Assembly: GCA_022496805.1 (NCBI GenBank)
Contig: CM040100.1
Span: 14,413,009 to 14,477,008, forward strand
DNA from: Pohlia nutans
Taxonomy: Eukaryota > Streptophyta > Bryopsida > Bryales > Mniaceae
Direction: 5' to 3'
Length of the DNA stretch: 64,000 bases
Below, piece after piece: positions 33,986 to 48,264 of the stretch. The first letter of the stretch is position 1. The number at the start of each line of letters is the position of its first letter. The translations under genes were made by a program, and so were the position numbers. Under the pieces are notes generated by a model. It did no database searches, was not told the DNA's origin, and saw only the letters and a program-made list of their open reading frames with translations.

Positions 33986-34024
33986 TTATACATTTCTTTT
34001 CTTCATTACGTAATCAATATATGC

Positions 34025-34578
34025 TTAACCCCTAAGCGTGCAAATAGCCACGTGGGGTCATGTTTCAGTATTTTTCAGTCAAACGTTGATTTTCACCTAG
34101 TTCTTAATTTTAAATGAAAATAGTCCCAACTAAGAAAGTGTGGGAGCTATCTTCTACTTTCTAGTTCGATTTACTATTTTTCAAAATTGTCACAATTGCA
34201 TTCTTCACAACACTTTAAAGCTCAAAACCCTACAATTCCAATATACACTGCAAAAGAAAATTTCTATCGAATTTCTTTTTATGTTAGCTTGAGAAGCATG
34301 CCACCTACACTTTGTTGTTCATCACTATTATTTACATTTTCCCTAAAAAATTCATATTATTCTAAGCATTTTTATAATTACTATATTTTTACAAGAAAAA
34401 AACATTGAAAAATCTTATAAATTTTAATTTTATTTAAATAGTTATGAAAAGAATCAAGGTAAATCAGTTTAACAAAACATTATATGAGAAAAATACCAAA
34501 AAAATATAATATATTTTAAAATGTGAGGAATTGATGAGGTTTGACCGGGTAATTGTAGTGTGGACGCTTAAGGGTTAA
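34025..34578. mobile_element. TTAA-type element (554 bp)
   Basis: TTAA-CCCCTAAGCGTGC at the left and TGTGGACGCTTAAGGG-TTAA at the right. Related inside to 4450-4996. Confidence 0.75.
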
Positions 34579-35123
34579 TAACATTTAGATTGTCTTTCAT
34601 AAGGTTCTTTAGCAGTTAGTGGAGTCCACCCTTTTCAACAGTAGCATTGAAGGAGCTTTAACATCAAATACAATCATGTCTCACCACCCAATCTTTAGCT
34701 AAAGATAATGTGGACTTGTCCATGATTCTGAACCTGCTACAGTGATTCATGAATAGTGGCCAAAATTCTGAGGTCAAAAGTAGGACTACAAAACCTTATG
34801 TTGGTAGTTGGAGAGATAAAAATATTGGTTCAACCAACTATTTGCAAGGTCCTAGTTTGTTTTTGGCATATTTCTCTAGGTTAGTTGGAAGAAGTAGTGG
34901 ATTAAATTTGATGATAGAATATACTACCTAAATGCTACTTGTAAGGTGTGACAAATCACATTTCCAATTGTGTTCTTCTACAAGGAGTTTCAGAGACTTG
35001 TGCAAGGAAACTTGAATATTGTAGGATGTACAAAGAATATTAGCTGCATTGATTGCTTTAGAGTTGGGTATGTTTGGGTTCCTACTAACCTTCAGCGATT
35101 GAAAGTAATTATCTATACTAATT
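34579..35123. other. Intergenic stretch
   Basis: No recognisable gene or repeat ends. Confidence 0.4.
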
Positions 35124-35470
35124 AGGGCCGCTTCTCACTATCAATGGCCATTCAAGTCAAGAGGCTGTGGAATTGAGTGGCCAAACTTTGTTAAGAGTCC
35201 AAAGAAATTGGCTGAAAATAGGCAATAAAATATAGTTTTGATTTTTTATGAAAAAAATTGATGGCCTCTCGATCATAGTCTGGATTTCCATTCTTGTTCA
35301 ACCCACACTTTCTTCAAGAGTCCATCGCTGCCATGTAAGCGTTTTGGAGGGCAACGGCCCTTAAATTTTGGCCTTTAGTGTGAAAGGTCGAGAGGCTGAA
35401 TTCTTGATTTCTTGCAATGTGGTGGGAATTGACGGCCTCTCGACCTTCGGCCATGGTATAAAGCGGCCCT
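35124..35470. mobile_element. MITE with AGGGCCGCTT termini
   Basis: AGGGCCGCTTCTCACTATCA with ATGGCC at the left, mirrored by GGCCATGGTATAAAGCGGCC with CT at the right. The interior includes two related GAGAGGC(C)-type words in opposite orientation. Confidence 0.6.
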
Positions 35471-36588
35471 TGGTATTCATAGGTTGCCCATTTTAGTCCA
35501 CCGTAACTTACTTCTACACTTTAGGCATAAATATGGAAATATTTTAGTAAGATATATTGCAACTTGTCAATCTTTAAAGGGGCTGGGTTAGGATCATGTG
35601 ATTATCATGGGGTACAGTTATGGTCACAAATACAATTCACTCAAATATGGGGTGTACCATGGTTGAGTGAATTATATTTGTGACTTGTTCTTTTCAATAA
35701 GTTATTCTTTCCATTTGCACAAATTATCTAAAGTGGCACTCATGCTAATGTTACCCTTATCTTCTTCTTCACTTCAATGTCAATTAGCAGTTTCCAGATT
35801 TTGACCACTGAAGTGTGAAGGTCTTTTCAAAGGTGGAAAGATAAAAATATTATAGTAAGAGCTAAGATTTGGACCAAAAACTCACTTCTTAATTGCCAAA
35901 ATTTCATCAACATTGAAAAAAATCATCTATTTGTACAAATTTTCATTCATTATGATGACTTTGTTTTAAATAATAATCAAATTGCTACAATATCTTTTTC
36001 CTTTAAAATTGAAAAATTGCAAATAATTGCACCCTTGGGACCTTCCTATAAATGCCTTCTTATACCTCTTCCTTTTTTGCAATGAAACTTGCTTTCATTT
36101 GTAATTACCCCTAAGAGGCTATTGTTGAGAGATTGCATAAGCAATCGCACGATGTCCATTTTTAGTTCCATTTTTTGAAACTTTTTTTATATATAATTCA
36201 TTATTATTATGATTATTGTTTTATTATTAATATTATTTTAGTTTTCAATTGGATCTTGGTGCAAGAAGTTATAGAATTTTTTTTAATTTTTTTTTTGCCG
36301 AGGTCAAACAAAGTGAGCAAGCCATCTACCCTTCTCTGTCAAGGAGGGGTTGAAAAGGAGCAGCTAAGGTAGTACTCCATCTCCCCCACACATTATTCTA
36401 TCTATTCAAGTTGTTTATGCATTGACATAGTATAGTAGAGTGTGTTTATCAATATCAATTTTATAAGTTTTTTTTGGCTCGTACAAGTTGTTGTTTTTTT
36501 TTTTTTGAATCTAGTATTTGGATTTTAATTATATGAAAAGAATTGAGTTCACAAATTGTTTTGCAAAAATGGCTAGTGTGTTATTACA
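35471..36588. other. AT-rich intergenic stretch
   Basis: No gene. A small hairpin at 35622-35693 (TCACAAATACAATTCACTCA with TGAGTGAATTATATTTGTGA). Confidence 0.45.
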
Positions 36589-36978
36589 CTACATCCATTA
36601 TCTTGTTTACTCCGACTTGGACTAATAACAAAAACTTGGATTAATTGTGGAATTAGAAGAAAGTCCAAGTTAGACTAATTGATACAGTCAACTCATAGTA
36701 ATTGTGGTAATGTAGGATTTGTGAGGACTATACTAAAATTTTGTTATCTAAATTACTATCAATTTACCATGTCAAATATTAATAAAATAATTCAATATTA
36801 CTAATTTTAGCTCTTTGAAAAATAAAATGCTGTAATCCAAACAAAATAATATTTTTTTATGTCATATTCTCAAACTACCGGTAATTTGGACAGTTCATGA
36901 TACCAAAATTAGTTTGGGGATTTGTAAAAACACTTGAACTAATTGTGGCTATCAGAGTAAACAAGGTAATGGATGTAG
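36589..36978. mobile_element. MITE with ~24-bp terminal inverted repeats
   Basis: CTACATCCATTATCTTGTTT with ACTC at the left and its complement GAGTAAACAAGGTAATGGAT with GTAG at the right. The subterminal CTTGGATTAATTGTGG and CTTGAACTAATTGTGG words are also related. Confidence 0.75.
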
Positions 36979-37825
36979 TTGAAAGCAGGGTTTTTTTCTG
37001 GCTTTTTATAGAAATCCACTGGGAGAATTACCATATGGGAACATAATGAGAAAGATGTCACCTCATGTAGCCACCAAGGCAACGGATTGCACCAGTTGCA
37101 AGCCAGACTAAGACTTCGTGAACGACACCCAATGTATGAAAAGGCCAAGATGTTGGATGAAAAAGACAGGATGTATGAAGGGTTTTGCAAAAAGCCAATA
37201 TATTGAATAAAAAAGATAGGATGTATGAAAAAACAGAGATCTACCGCCATTTTTTTCAAATAAAAATAAATTAATAAAGGATAAAAAAAAACCACCTCAT
37301 TCACTTGCATGCGAGCTTTGTAGCCTGAAGTTAAATGACCCGAAAACCAAAAAAAAAAAACCTGGTAGAAAGGGTGCTAGTTCGGACCAATAACTCAAAC
37401 CTATATCACCAAAATATTCATCCATGACATATTTTCATCCAGTTGTCTTCATAGACAATATTTCATTCAGAAGACATATTTTCATCCATTTGGCATATTT
37501 TCATAGACATATTTTTATCCATTTGAGCAAATTCTCATTCAAATATGATGACTTCATCTACATGAAAGTGCTACTGTACAATGTATGTTTCACTGGTGCC
37601 ACCTGTTCTACAAAATGAAAAAACGCAGAAAAATCCTTGAGCTGACTCATCCTGAAGAACAACACGAACGAGGCCGGCGCGAATTCCGTTGCTTGAACTG
37701 ACAACTGACATCGACATAGAAAAAAATGGTAGCTGGGATCAGACAGTGAGAGACCAGAGCAGATCGTCAAGTCAAGTTCGCATTCTCTCGATCATCGATC
37801 CGGCAGCACTTTGAACACGTAAACT
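36979..37825. other. Intergenic stretch
   Basis: No gene seen. A repeated ATTTTCAT(C)CATTTG word lies at 37420-37530, and A-rich runs near 37350. Confidence 0.4.
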
Positions 37826-38223
37826 TTACTTCTCTGAGAACATCACTGGAGTATATACGTCCATCGATGGATCCAGTTGACTTAGTAAAAGCTCCGGGCT
37901 TCCTTGAATTCCGACTCCAACACCAATCAATTCCTTGCGTACTCTCCATGGAGCCCACTCAGACAAATTCCCGGCCGCCAGCATTCTAGCTTCGTCTCCA
38001 ATCATTCCACCCACGTTGATCTAATGTTTCGGTGTTTTCTAATACTTTTCTCCTCCCAGTTTCCCGGCAACGTACCAGGTCCGTCGACTGCCAAGCAAGT
38101 CAGAGATTCATACTCATCAGCTGCCTGGAAAGCGCGACTTACTCTGTTGATGTCGACGTGAGTGGTGATCAATCGAATATTCACGAACTGAGCTCTACCC
38201 GGGATTAATAAATGGACTGCCAT
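37826..38223 (-). CDS. Unidentified two-exon gene or 3' gene end
   Basis: Two minus-strand exons fit together. 38223-38143 (donor AACAGA|GTAAGT) joins at phase 0 to 38020-37826 (acceptor ACATTAG), ending in TAA. The joined frame reads MAVHLLIPGRAQFVNIRLIT then THVDINR, then INVGGMIGDEARMLAAGNLS, EWAPWRVRKELIGVGVGIQG and a C-terminus in YTPVMFSEK (91 residues). An alternative without splicing runs on to a stop near 38002. Base composition is coding-like compared with the flanks. I do not recognise the family. Upstream exons may exist, and the first methionine at 38223 is only the earliest in frame. The gene would be divergent from the RING gene at 38821. Confidence 0.35.
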
Positions 38224-38820
38224 TCACACTGCTCACTTAAAGAGGTGGTCGTCTAGTCGTAGACGGTGGCTAGCTGGAACCTTCACTGGAGCTGAAACAT
38301 CCGACTATAAAATATTATAGTCGACTGCGCGCTAGCTCTGTTCGCAAGTCAAACAATCGACAACTTGTGGGCTGAGAAAACTTACTTGACTTATGCGAAA
38401 ACCAACGTTTTCGTTTCCTGTGAAGTTTTTTGATGTAGATTTTGAGTGGAGAGGGTTTCGAGTGACGAGTCGGCGCCGCCTCTGCAGGTGTGTGGAACGA
38501 GTACTAATTTTTGTCAGCAACTTTAGGGCAGAAGAAGGTGCTACTGATCAAATTCACAAGCTAGGACAAGTATCGATTGCGCAAAATTGAACATCGGTGT
38601 TAAGGTTGCAGGAACAGGGACAGGGACAGGATCCAGAAGACAGACAGACTGGGTTTCGATGGGGGAGATGAAGCGAAGCCAAACACGGGGCTTGTGGAAA
38701 CAAAGTGATTGTTGGTTTTTTTGAGCGGTGCCTTGTGGAGGTGGTCTTCTTCTTCGTCATCTTCTTCTTCTTCCAAATTAAAACCGACAGAGTGATCGAG
38801 TTCAATTGCAGAGCGTTGGA
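38224..38820. promoter_or_regulatory. Intergenic region upstream of the RING gene
   Basis: 597 bp between an uncertain minus-strand gene and the RING gene. It probably holds the RING promoter and 5' UTR. No specific element could be assigned. Confidence 0.3.
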
Positions 38821-40476
38821 ATGTCGTCGACAGGAGTCAAGGTCGGGATTGCCATCGGAGTAGGAGTGGGTGGGTTTCTGCTTCTGTGCTGCTTGTGGTG
38901 GAGCGTGCGCAAGCTTCGGCAGTGTATCAAAACGGGTCGAATTTCTGCCATACTTGAGGAAATTCTTGTAAGTAATTAATGGTTTTTCATTCACCCTCTC
39001 CCACTGCATCTCTAGTTGGAAAATTATGTCATACACTGCTGTTCATCGAACAAACGGGGACAGGAGCAGTATAGACCTGGCGTTCTATTGCAGCGATGGA
39101 GTCATATAGCATCCTAAAGCTCAATGAGACCGAGACCTTTTTGGCGGATTTTTTATAGACCCTAAGCAGGATGGTATGCATAATCTGGCACTGATTTGTG
39201 ATTTACGAGGGTTTTCAAAGAGCCCCATGAAGCCAGGATTGGGGTTTTCATCTGCAGGGTCTTCAAAACATAAGGGGATTGTCAATTGTTGCTGACTGGG
39301 GTTTAATGTTTCTGGCAGGTTGAGAGGCGGACAGGGGTAAAGAAAGACGTAGTGCGAACATTCCCAATTGTGGAGACCAGTGAGCTGAACTTCGAAACCA
39401 ATGCAAAGCTACAGTGAGTCCTAAACTCAACCCTTTCTAATGACACAAGTGCTGTGTGATTACCCAGAATCTGTACACATGTGATTGGAAAACTTCCACA
39501 TATCAAGTTGAGTGTACCATCTCTTGATCGCCTGCTTGCACGCAATTTTAGCATTTGGAATTTGCCAATACCTGACTTGGGAATTGATGGCAGGTGCCCG
39601 ATTTGCTGGCTACAGTTCCGAGACACAGACACGATACGCCAGCTCCCGCATTGCGACCACGTCTTCCACCGCCACTGCATCGACCCCGTGCTGGAGAATC
39701 AGATCACGTGCCCTGTTTGCGGCACAGTCCTCACGGACAGTCCCAAAACCTCCGAAGAAATCTTGAACGGGAAAAACAAGAAGAACAACCTTCCGCCGTA
39801 TCAACAACAGGTCCCTCTCCGAAGCTTATATTCTACCAGCGAACCTCCATCGCCCTCATGGGTGCTCGTCAATCGGCCCGTGCCGCTCCCACGCACGACG
39901 ATGGAGAACAGCTCGAGCTCATCCGACCGATTCGAGATCGAGCTCAACCCCGACAGCTATGGCGAGTCGCCCCTGTTGGCGAAGTACCTCCACGGCACGC
40001 AAGACTGGCACAACACGGACGACCTCGAAATCGACCAGAACTGCATCGACATCAGCTTCACGTTCGGAACAGACATCCCCGTGGAGAAGCGAAACCCTAA
40101 CTCCGCCGTTGTCGTGGATTCGTTCTCCTTCAGCACGGAGAAACAGCCACCACCGGAAGCAGGAGGAATGCTAGGGTTTCGATCCTCGTTGCGACGGAGC
40201 CGTGGGAAAGAGTCTGCCAGCTTCAGCGACGCCAGTACCAGATTCTCACGGAGCACTTCCCGAACAAGGTCTACGAATTCCAGCGCGGATTCCAGGTTCG
40301 ATAAATTTGAGCGGTGGGACTACGCGCAGCCGCATCTGGAGGAAGTGGCGGAGGATCATCTGCCCTTGACAGAACCCCCCGATCAATGCGCCTTTGATGT
40401 GTTGCCTGTGGTTACCGGGAGCTTAGAAAACTCCCCCCGAGTCGGCACAAATCGAAAGACGTACTCTCAGCTGTGA
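38821..40476 (+). CDS. ATL-like membrane RING-H2 E3 ubiquitin ligase
   Basis: Three exons (38821-38967, 39319-39413, 39594-40476), GT-AG with phases 0 and 2, give 374 residues. The N-terminus has one hydrophobic segment (~8-27, VGIAIGVGVGGFLLLCCLWW) followed by basic residues. Before the RING lies FPIVETSELNFETNAKLQC, like the GLD linker of the ATL family. The RING-H2 set is complete: C82, C85, C101, H103, H106, C109, C120, C123. The tryptophan usually found after the sixth ligand (CIDxW) is absent (CIDPVLENQ). The C-terminal ~250 residues are Ser/Arg-rich and look disordered, with no domain seen. The protein should sit in an endomembrane or the plasma membrane and recruit an E2. The substrate is unknown. 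Confidence 0.85.
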
Positions 40477-41250
40477 ATCCTAGCTTACCAAATTTTAAAA
40501 GCTGCAAGCATTCCCGCTATGGCGCCTCTTGACAGAATTTTTTGCAACCATTTCAAGAGAGCTCGAAGCGCTTGGAGAATGAGAGCTCTACCAAGCAGCT
40601 ATGGAGACATCAACGAAAGCCGAAGGGGGAATTTGTGAGATTTTGACACAGCACACCATTGCACTGTCTGATCCGTCCCCCGAGTGCAGGACGCCCCGAT
40701 TGTGTACCTGAAACTCTCTTGCAGATTGCGAAGCTCTTGCTTCGCCATAGCCGCCATAGCCGCCATGTCCGCCATAGCTGAGGTCCATATTGTGTGACTT
40801 AGTTAATAGATCTTCATTCACGGGTTGGGGTTCTTTTTGCATTATTTGTAGCAACCAAATGAAGGTCGAGTGTTGAAATGTGGGGCTTAGCCATGAATTC
40901 ATGCCCGTGGGGATGATGAACTTATTGATTGAATATTGTCATGTAATTTAGTTTGTGGAACTACCGTATCTTCAATATAGTCTACCCTCCATAGGTTGAC
41001 GATACTATTGTTTCAAACAATACACATGTGACAAGTCATTTTTGTGACTAATCCATGCATACCACCTTGAAAGGTAGGGTTTCACAAACATGTCATATTA
41101 GAGAAGGGCAAATATAGACTCTTTATTTATGTTGGTCTTAGGGAGGAATTCGCTTCATGCATTTGTTGTTGCAATTGAATGAAAATATAATGCTGAAATG
41201 TGAAGTTCCAAATTATAATTATTCTGATCTGGAATGACTTTAAACTACCA
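40477..41250. other. 3' flank of the RING gene
   Basis: Likely 3' UTR then intergenic. A short imperfect repeat (GCCATAGCCGCCATAGCC) lies at 40744-40775. Confidence 0.4.
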
Positions 41251-41430
41251 GATGATGGAGAGGGGTACCCTTAAGGTGTTGCCAGGGTTGGCGGTTCGAT
41301 TCCGGTCGTAAAGTCACCATTCTACCGGATGAAAAATCCTCGGCGATGGGTTGTCAAAAGCAACTCGTCGGCTTTGCCGCAGGTTGCAAAGCAACTCATG
41401 TGCCTCAATAGAAAAATAAATAAAAAATCA
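41251..41430 (+). mobile_element. Possible tRNA-derived SINE
   Basis: A B-box match GGTTCGATTCC at 41293-41303 lies 37 bp after a weak A-box-like TGGAGAGGGGTA at 41256. A pol III-type body follows, ending in an A-rich tail (AATAGAAAAATAAATAAAAA) near 41427. No second copy is in the window, so the assignment rests on motifs only. Confidence 0.45.
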
Positions 41431-41680
41431 TAATTATTCAAGCCTAAGTTGGTCTAGATAGGGATGATAAACTTAATGATTGATGACTTTGTCACATTAT
41501 TTAGCTAGTAGAACTACTTCTAATAGACTCTTATTCATGAAGATTTTAGGATTGGAATTCACTTCTTGCATTTGCTATTGATGATGAAGGAAGCTAGAGT
41601 ATTGAAATATGGGGCTAAGTCATAAATTCAAGACTCAATAAATTTATGTGGAGATCGTGAATTTTATTGATTGAATATTA

Positions 41681-42306
41681 TTAACCCCTAAAGGACCATT
41701 GTTTGTTTGGGAGACTATTGAAAGTTGAGGTAGGTACCTATGATGTCAAATTTTGAGTGTAATCTTTTGAAAAAAAAAATTGAACATGGGGAACAAATTA
41801 TTTTTGTAGGAATATTATTTCTTTTCAATCAATTCGCTCTATACAGTGAGCCGAGTCCGTCTCACCGCAAAGCAACTGCAGCATCAGATTTAGTCTCTGG
41901 TGCAAATGTTAAAATGTTAATTATTATTTGCAAATAAAAATATACAAATTCCGCTTTGCAAAAGTTATGCCACCCGTAGTACAATTTTGTGAACTTTGGA
42001 TTGACATCAGGCAGCTACATATGAAATATTTTTGTTTATATATGAGAAACTTAATATTTTAAAATATATATTACTGTAGTAGCTTGGCAACTTTGAAAGT
42101 AATTCAATTATTTTCAAAAAAATTGAAATTTTTAGATTTTTTTTTAATATTGTTGTTGTATGGAAAATTAAGAATATGAAAAAATATTCCCTAAATTTTG
42201 GAAAGTCGGAATTTATTATTAGAAATTAATTAATCATTTGACTTAAAAAGTGTTGAAGCCGCCATGGTACTACGGTAGTCATACTAATGGAGCTCCAATG
42301 CATTTT
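41681..42306. mobile_element. Region starting with a TTAA-type terminus, right end not found
   Basis: TTAA-CCCCTAAAGGACCATTG at 41681 matches the terminus of the TTAA elements. No matching right end was located before the next element at 42307. The rest is AT-rich and non-coding. Confidence 0.4.
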
Positions 42307-42528
42307 TTAATCTCTAAACACCCAAGTGAACCATTCATTTTCTAGATGATGTACAGAATCAAACTTCGTTTTCTCATCCTTCATGCACTTTTTGCAGTGT
42401 GGATTATTTACTATAGATTTTATGGAAATGTAGCTTCATGCATGTGTGAACCGATTAGAAAGGGCATTTTATAATGCGTCTTTGCAATTCTCTAACTCTA
42501 GAGAAGGTTGTGGGCATTTAGGGGTTAA
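42307..42528 (-). mobile_element. TTAA-type MITE (222 bp), short form of the 48265-48842 family
   Basis: TTAA-TCTCTAAACACCC at the left, GTGGGCATTTAGGGG-TTAA at the right. Interior (GCACTTTTTGCAGTGTGGAT, CGATTAGAAAGGG) is reverse-complementary to 48650-48840. Confidence 0.75.
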
Positions 42529-42995
42529 GATACAAACATTTCTCCTTCCCTATTATTGCAAAAGGAAAGATGACTTCAACGAATTAAAAATATTCACATA
42601 TTACATATTTTAACATGCTATTGTATAATAATTGAAAACTAGATTGTATGATCTTTCTATTGTACTTCTCAATTTAATGAATTTTTTAACTTGTAGCACC
42701 AATTTGAAGTTGTTTCCATCTCCATTATATCAATTGCAAATTGTTGTGTTCATATCTTAACTGCTACGTCTTGTATAATAATACACCATCCTTTTGAACC
42801 TAATTCTATACTTACGGTTGTTATTCTACATTGTATTATGAACTAAGCAATGTGAAAGTAGAGACCGCATAATCTTTGAAGAGAATAAGAAAGATACACA
42901 ACATGATACTAAATTGTTCTCTTCAATCAAGAATGTTCAAATGTGTACTTTTTTTGGTTTATCTGAGGACTCACATTGAACATAATGTTATAGAT
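42529..42995. other. AT-rich intergenic stretch
   Basis: Nothing recognisable. Confidence 0.4.
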
Positions 42996-43180
42996 CACTG
43001 GTAGAAATTTGGTCTTTACAACTACTCTCGTCTGGAATAACTTGTCCAAAACAACTTGCTTTTTTTTGTAAAAGCGAGTTGTTTTTGAACGGTGTCCAGA
43101 ATAACTCGTTCAAAACAAGCTGTTTTTGAACGGCGAGAGTTGTTTGTGACTGGTTGCAAAAGACCAAATTTCTACTAGTG
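42996..43180. mobile_element. CACTA-like miniature element (185 bp)
   Basis: CACTGGTAGAAATTTGGTCT with TT at the left and its complement AAAGACCAAATTTCTACTAG with TG at the right. Inside are repeated AACAACTTG/CAAGTTGTT words. CACT(A/G)GTAGAAA ends are typical of plant CACTA/EnSpm elements. The flanking triplets (GAT, GTT) do not give a perfect 3-bp duplication. Confidence 0.6.
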
Positions 43181-45014
<1,834 letters not shown>

Positions 45015-45181
45015 CATATCTCACCCTCCATGGAAAAAGTAAACTGGCTAAAAATAGTCATTATGGATCCTGTATTATCGATTGCAGTAAAACAATAAAA
45101 CTTGATTTCTGAGCGATCTAGGAAAGCCACCCCAAATTCTATTTTTATCCAATTTAGTTTTTTCACGGAGGATGAGATATC
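45015..45181. mobile_element. MITE with ATATCTCACCCTCC termini (167 bp)
   Basis: CATATCTCACCCTCCATGGA and AAAAGTAAA at the left, complementary to TTTAGTTTTTTCACGGAGGA and TGAGATATC at the right. Confidence 0.7.
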
Positions 45182-45877
45182 AAAAATTGGTACCAAAATG
45201 ACGTCATTGGATATTTTAAACAAATGTATTGGATTTCTTTAAGCAGCTGGGACAGATTCTAATTTTTGTACAAAAAGTCTCTTTTAAAAATTTTAAACCT
45301 CTTCAATTTTTACGTGAATTCTTTTTTGTGTACTACATGAGTGTAGGAAATCAAAACCACATCTATGTCGATTCATTTTTTATTTTGTTTTAAAGAGGGA
45401 CTCATTCAAAGTTGCCATAGGGGCTGATTTTAGAGTTCAAAGGCCTTTTTTGGGTACCCATATTAGACCATGCCCTACTTTTCAAACAAAAGGTAGGACA
45501 CTGGCATCTCCAATGCTTGAAACATTTCAACATATATTATTTTAGAAATGTTACCATGTGTGATGAAGGAAAATAGGAATTAGAATTTAGGAAAGAATAC
45601 ATAGTATTGTATTCAAAATATATGTTTGTTGAAATAAATAATCCAAAAGTTGAATTGTGACGATGTCCATTCCTATCATCTAGATGGGGCTATATCCCAT
45701 ATTCAATTCAATCCTAGTTCATCACTTTATATTAGGTTCTAATTGATGAAGACCCTGACATTTTTTACAAGTGATAATTTCACAACATTGTTCCGTTATA
45801 TTTTCATTTACATATTTTTTGCATGTTGTATTTGTATATATATTTTTACACAAAATTTATAGTATGAAAAACATATT
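45182..45877. other. AT-rich intergenic stretch
   Basis: No gene or defined repeat. Confidence 0.4.
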
Positions 45878-47284
45878 TTAAACCCCTAAGTGCCTACACC
45901 CCTCTCCAGATTTTGAAGAATTTCAAAGATGCATTATAAAATACAACTAAGAGGATATTTTTGTGAAAAAGAGGTTTTTCCTCCCTTTGAAGGTGGTAAA
46001 AACCACATGCTTGTCAAAACCCTCTATTGTCGATTCTTGTTTTGCATTGTCCGTGGACCCTCCAAATTACTATTCCTAGACTCCTAAAACTCAATGATTT
46101 GATCTACGGCTATATCTGTCCTATTTTTAAAAATCTACCATAGATCCTTACACAATAAGACCTGATCTATAAGCTCCAAGTATCAAAACTCCAAATCTAT
46201 AACATCCATGCACACAATTAGTCCCCGAACACACCTAGAAAGCCAAATTTAGAATACAACTTGCATAATTTTGCCCCTTTCTTTGAGGTTCTAAATACTG
46301 GTCATATACGAGGTCATATAATCATGTACAATGGGTCCTAAATTGGCCCTAGTTTGGCCTCCTCAATCCTCTTTGCTAACACAGAACTCTTCTAAACCTC
46401 TAACAACACACTAACACTAACACTACTTCCACCAACACACATACACACATGAGCACGAGCACGAGTGAGAATAAGGGGTCCGAGGGGAATGAGAGCTTAA
46501 AGCCATCACTACCCCCTAAACCCTAGTCGCGACAAACCCTAGTCACCGTCCACGGATGTCATCTATCATAGCCCTGGTTCTAATATTGGCCCCAGTTCCG
46601 ATATTGGCTATGGTCCTCGTTCCGATACTGGCCCTGGTCTTGACATTGGCCTTGGTCCAAGCAATGGCTTTGATCTCGACCCTGGCCTTGGTCTTGGTAT
46701 TGGTCCTAGTCTTGGAGTATTCAACCTACTGGTCTATTCAACCTAGTATTTTTCTCTGGTTAACAATTTTGAACTTGATGTATGAATAGAAGTTGTACAT
46801 CATGAATTTTAGATTCTATCCATGCAGTAATATCTATGATGGCAATCACCAATGTTTTGTACAAAATTTGAAACCTAAAATTCAAAATTCTTTTGTAATT
46901 TTATTACAAATAAGATATCTACAATATGTGGATGAAATTTGTTGTCATAGGTTGAAATGTAATGTGGATGAAATTTGTTGTCATGGGTTGAAGTGTAATG
47001 ATTTTTGAAGAATTTTTAGTTGCTTAATTTTATAAGTTGATTTTTTCAAGAGCACTTTTGAATTAAGATTTTAATTTTTTTTGGTGAATTAGTGCAACAT
47101 GAAATGAGGCATACAAATTTCACTAATCATCCCCTTTCTAATCGGATCATACATGCATGAAGCTATCTTCCCATAAGATCTATGGTAAAAAATCCACAAT
47201 GCAAAAAATGCATGACAAATGAGACATTAGAGTTTGATTTTGTACATCATCCAGAAAATGGATGATTGAGTGTTTTGGGGTTAA
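45878..47284 (+). mobile_element. TTAA-type element enlarged by an ~800-bp internal insert
   Basis: Its ends and flanking interior match the 578-bp element at 48265-48842. The left end is TTAA-A-CCCCTAAGTGCC with ATGCATTATAAAATACAACT; the right part is CATCCCCTTTCTAATCGGAT to TTTTGGGG-TTAA. Between ~45970 and ~46770 lies extra sequence absent from the short copy. It includes a degenerate repeat at 46565-46720 that encodes, in one frame, SNIGPSSDIGYGPRSDTGPG followed by LDIGLGPSNGFDLDPGLGLG. The insert may be captured host DNA or a second element. Confidence 0.7.
46565..46720 (+). repeat. Degenerate 12-18-bp minisatellite (GGYCCNGDTTCNGAYATTGGC type)
   Basis: Related words ATATTGGCCCCAGTTCCG, ATTGGCTATGGTCCTCGTTC and ACTGGCCCTGGTCTTGAC follow one another. 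One forward frame gives a Gly/Pro/Asp-rich peptide repeat and another gives Val/Leu-rich peptide, so coding is not established. Confidence 0.6.
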
Positions 47285-48264
47285 TGTACTAAAGTGCAAT
47301 GAATATTGCATCAATAGTTAAAAATGTATAGAAATCGTATTGATTCAAAATCAATCAATAGGGAAAGAGGACCTTCTTGATTTTGGAGGAATTCAAGTAT
47401 TTAAACTTTTGAGATATTTCTAAGTTATAGTAGTTGTAAAAGAAAAGATCAACTATGACACACAATATGCCTAGTTTGGAGGGTCATGAGAAAACGCAAC
47501 AATAGGATTTACATCTATAAAGGTTATAAAATGAATGAAATTTGCATAAAATCTTTAGGTTTCTCTTAGTTGGATGAATTTAGTGTAAAAAAGGATAATT
47601 AGCCAACTAGGAGGTGTACAAACAAGTAGAATAATATACATAGTCAAATTATATTTTAAAAAGCATAATTAAAAAGATAAGACCAACCTTGTATTACGTT
47701 TTCTAAAACATTCTTTAGCGTTGTTTAATAAAAATATTACCTTGTTTAACACAAGCAATGATACAATTTCATATGTATAGTACATACTATTCAACCACCT
47801 TTAAGTTTAAACCAAGTTTAAATTATTCAATCTAGGTTGGATTGGCCAATTTGTTTATTTAAGCTAATATAGCTTCATGTGAGAGGTTTCTCAACTCAAA
47901 ATCACATCAATTCATCTTATATAGAGTGATTTGATTCTTCAAAACTTTAAAGATACAAATGACTGTTGCAATAATTTTTTTAGTAGTCTCTTAATTTTGA
48001 AAAAAACATGGGTAAAGTCGTGTGCTATAAAAAGCCTTTGCATTTAGGAATTTTAAATATTTACACATTGTAGTATGCAAAATTCAACATGTAAAGTTTT
48101 TTTTGGCTTCTCACTTGCCTAAAGAAAAATCCATGTACTAGTATACATCTTTAATTTTCATATCACAATATTTTGCAACTTCTTTGGTGTGTACTGATAA
48201 TTTAAAATTTAAAATGAAACCAAGTTCTTGTAAAAAACATGGCTAGGACATCCAAAAAAATTCC
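47285..48264. other. AT-rich intergenic stretch
   Basis: No gene or paired repeat ends found. Confidence 0.4.

Noticed and set aside
41285..41315. True tRNA gene
   Set aside because: The B-box is good, but the surrounding sequence does not fold into acceptor and anticodon arms on inspection; a SINE-type fragment fits better.
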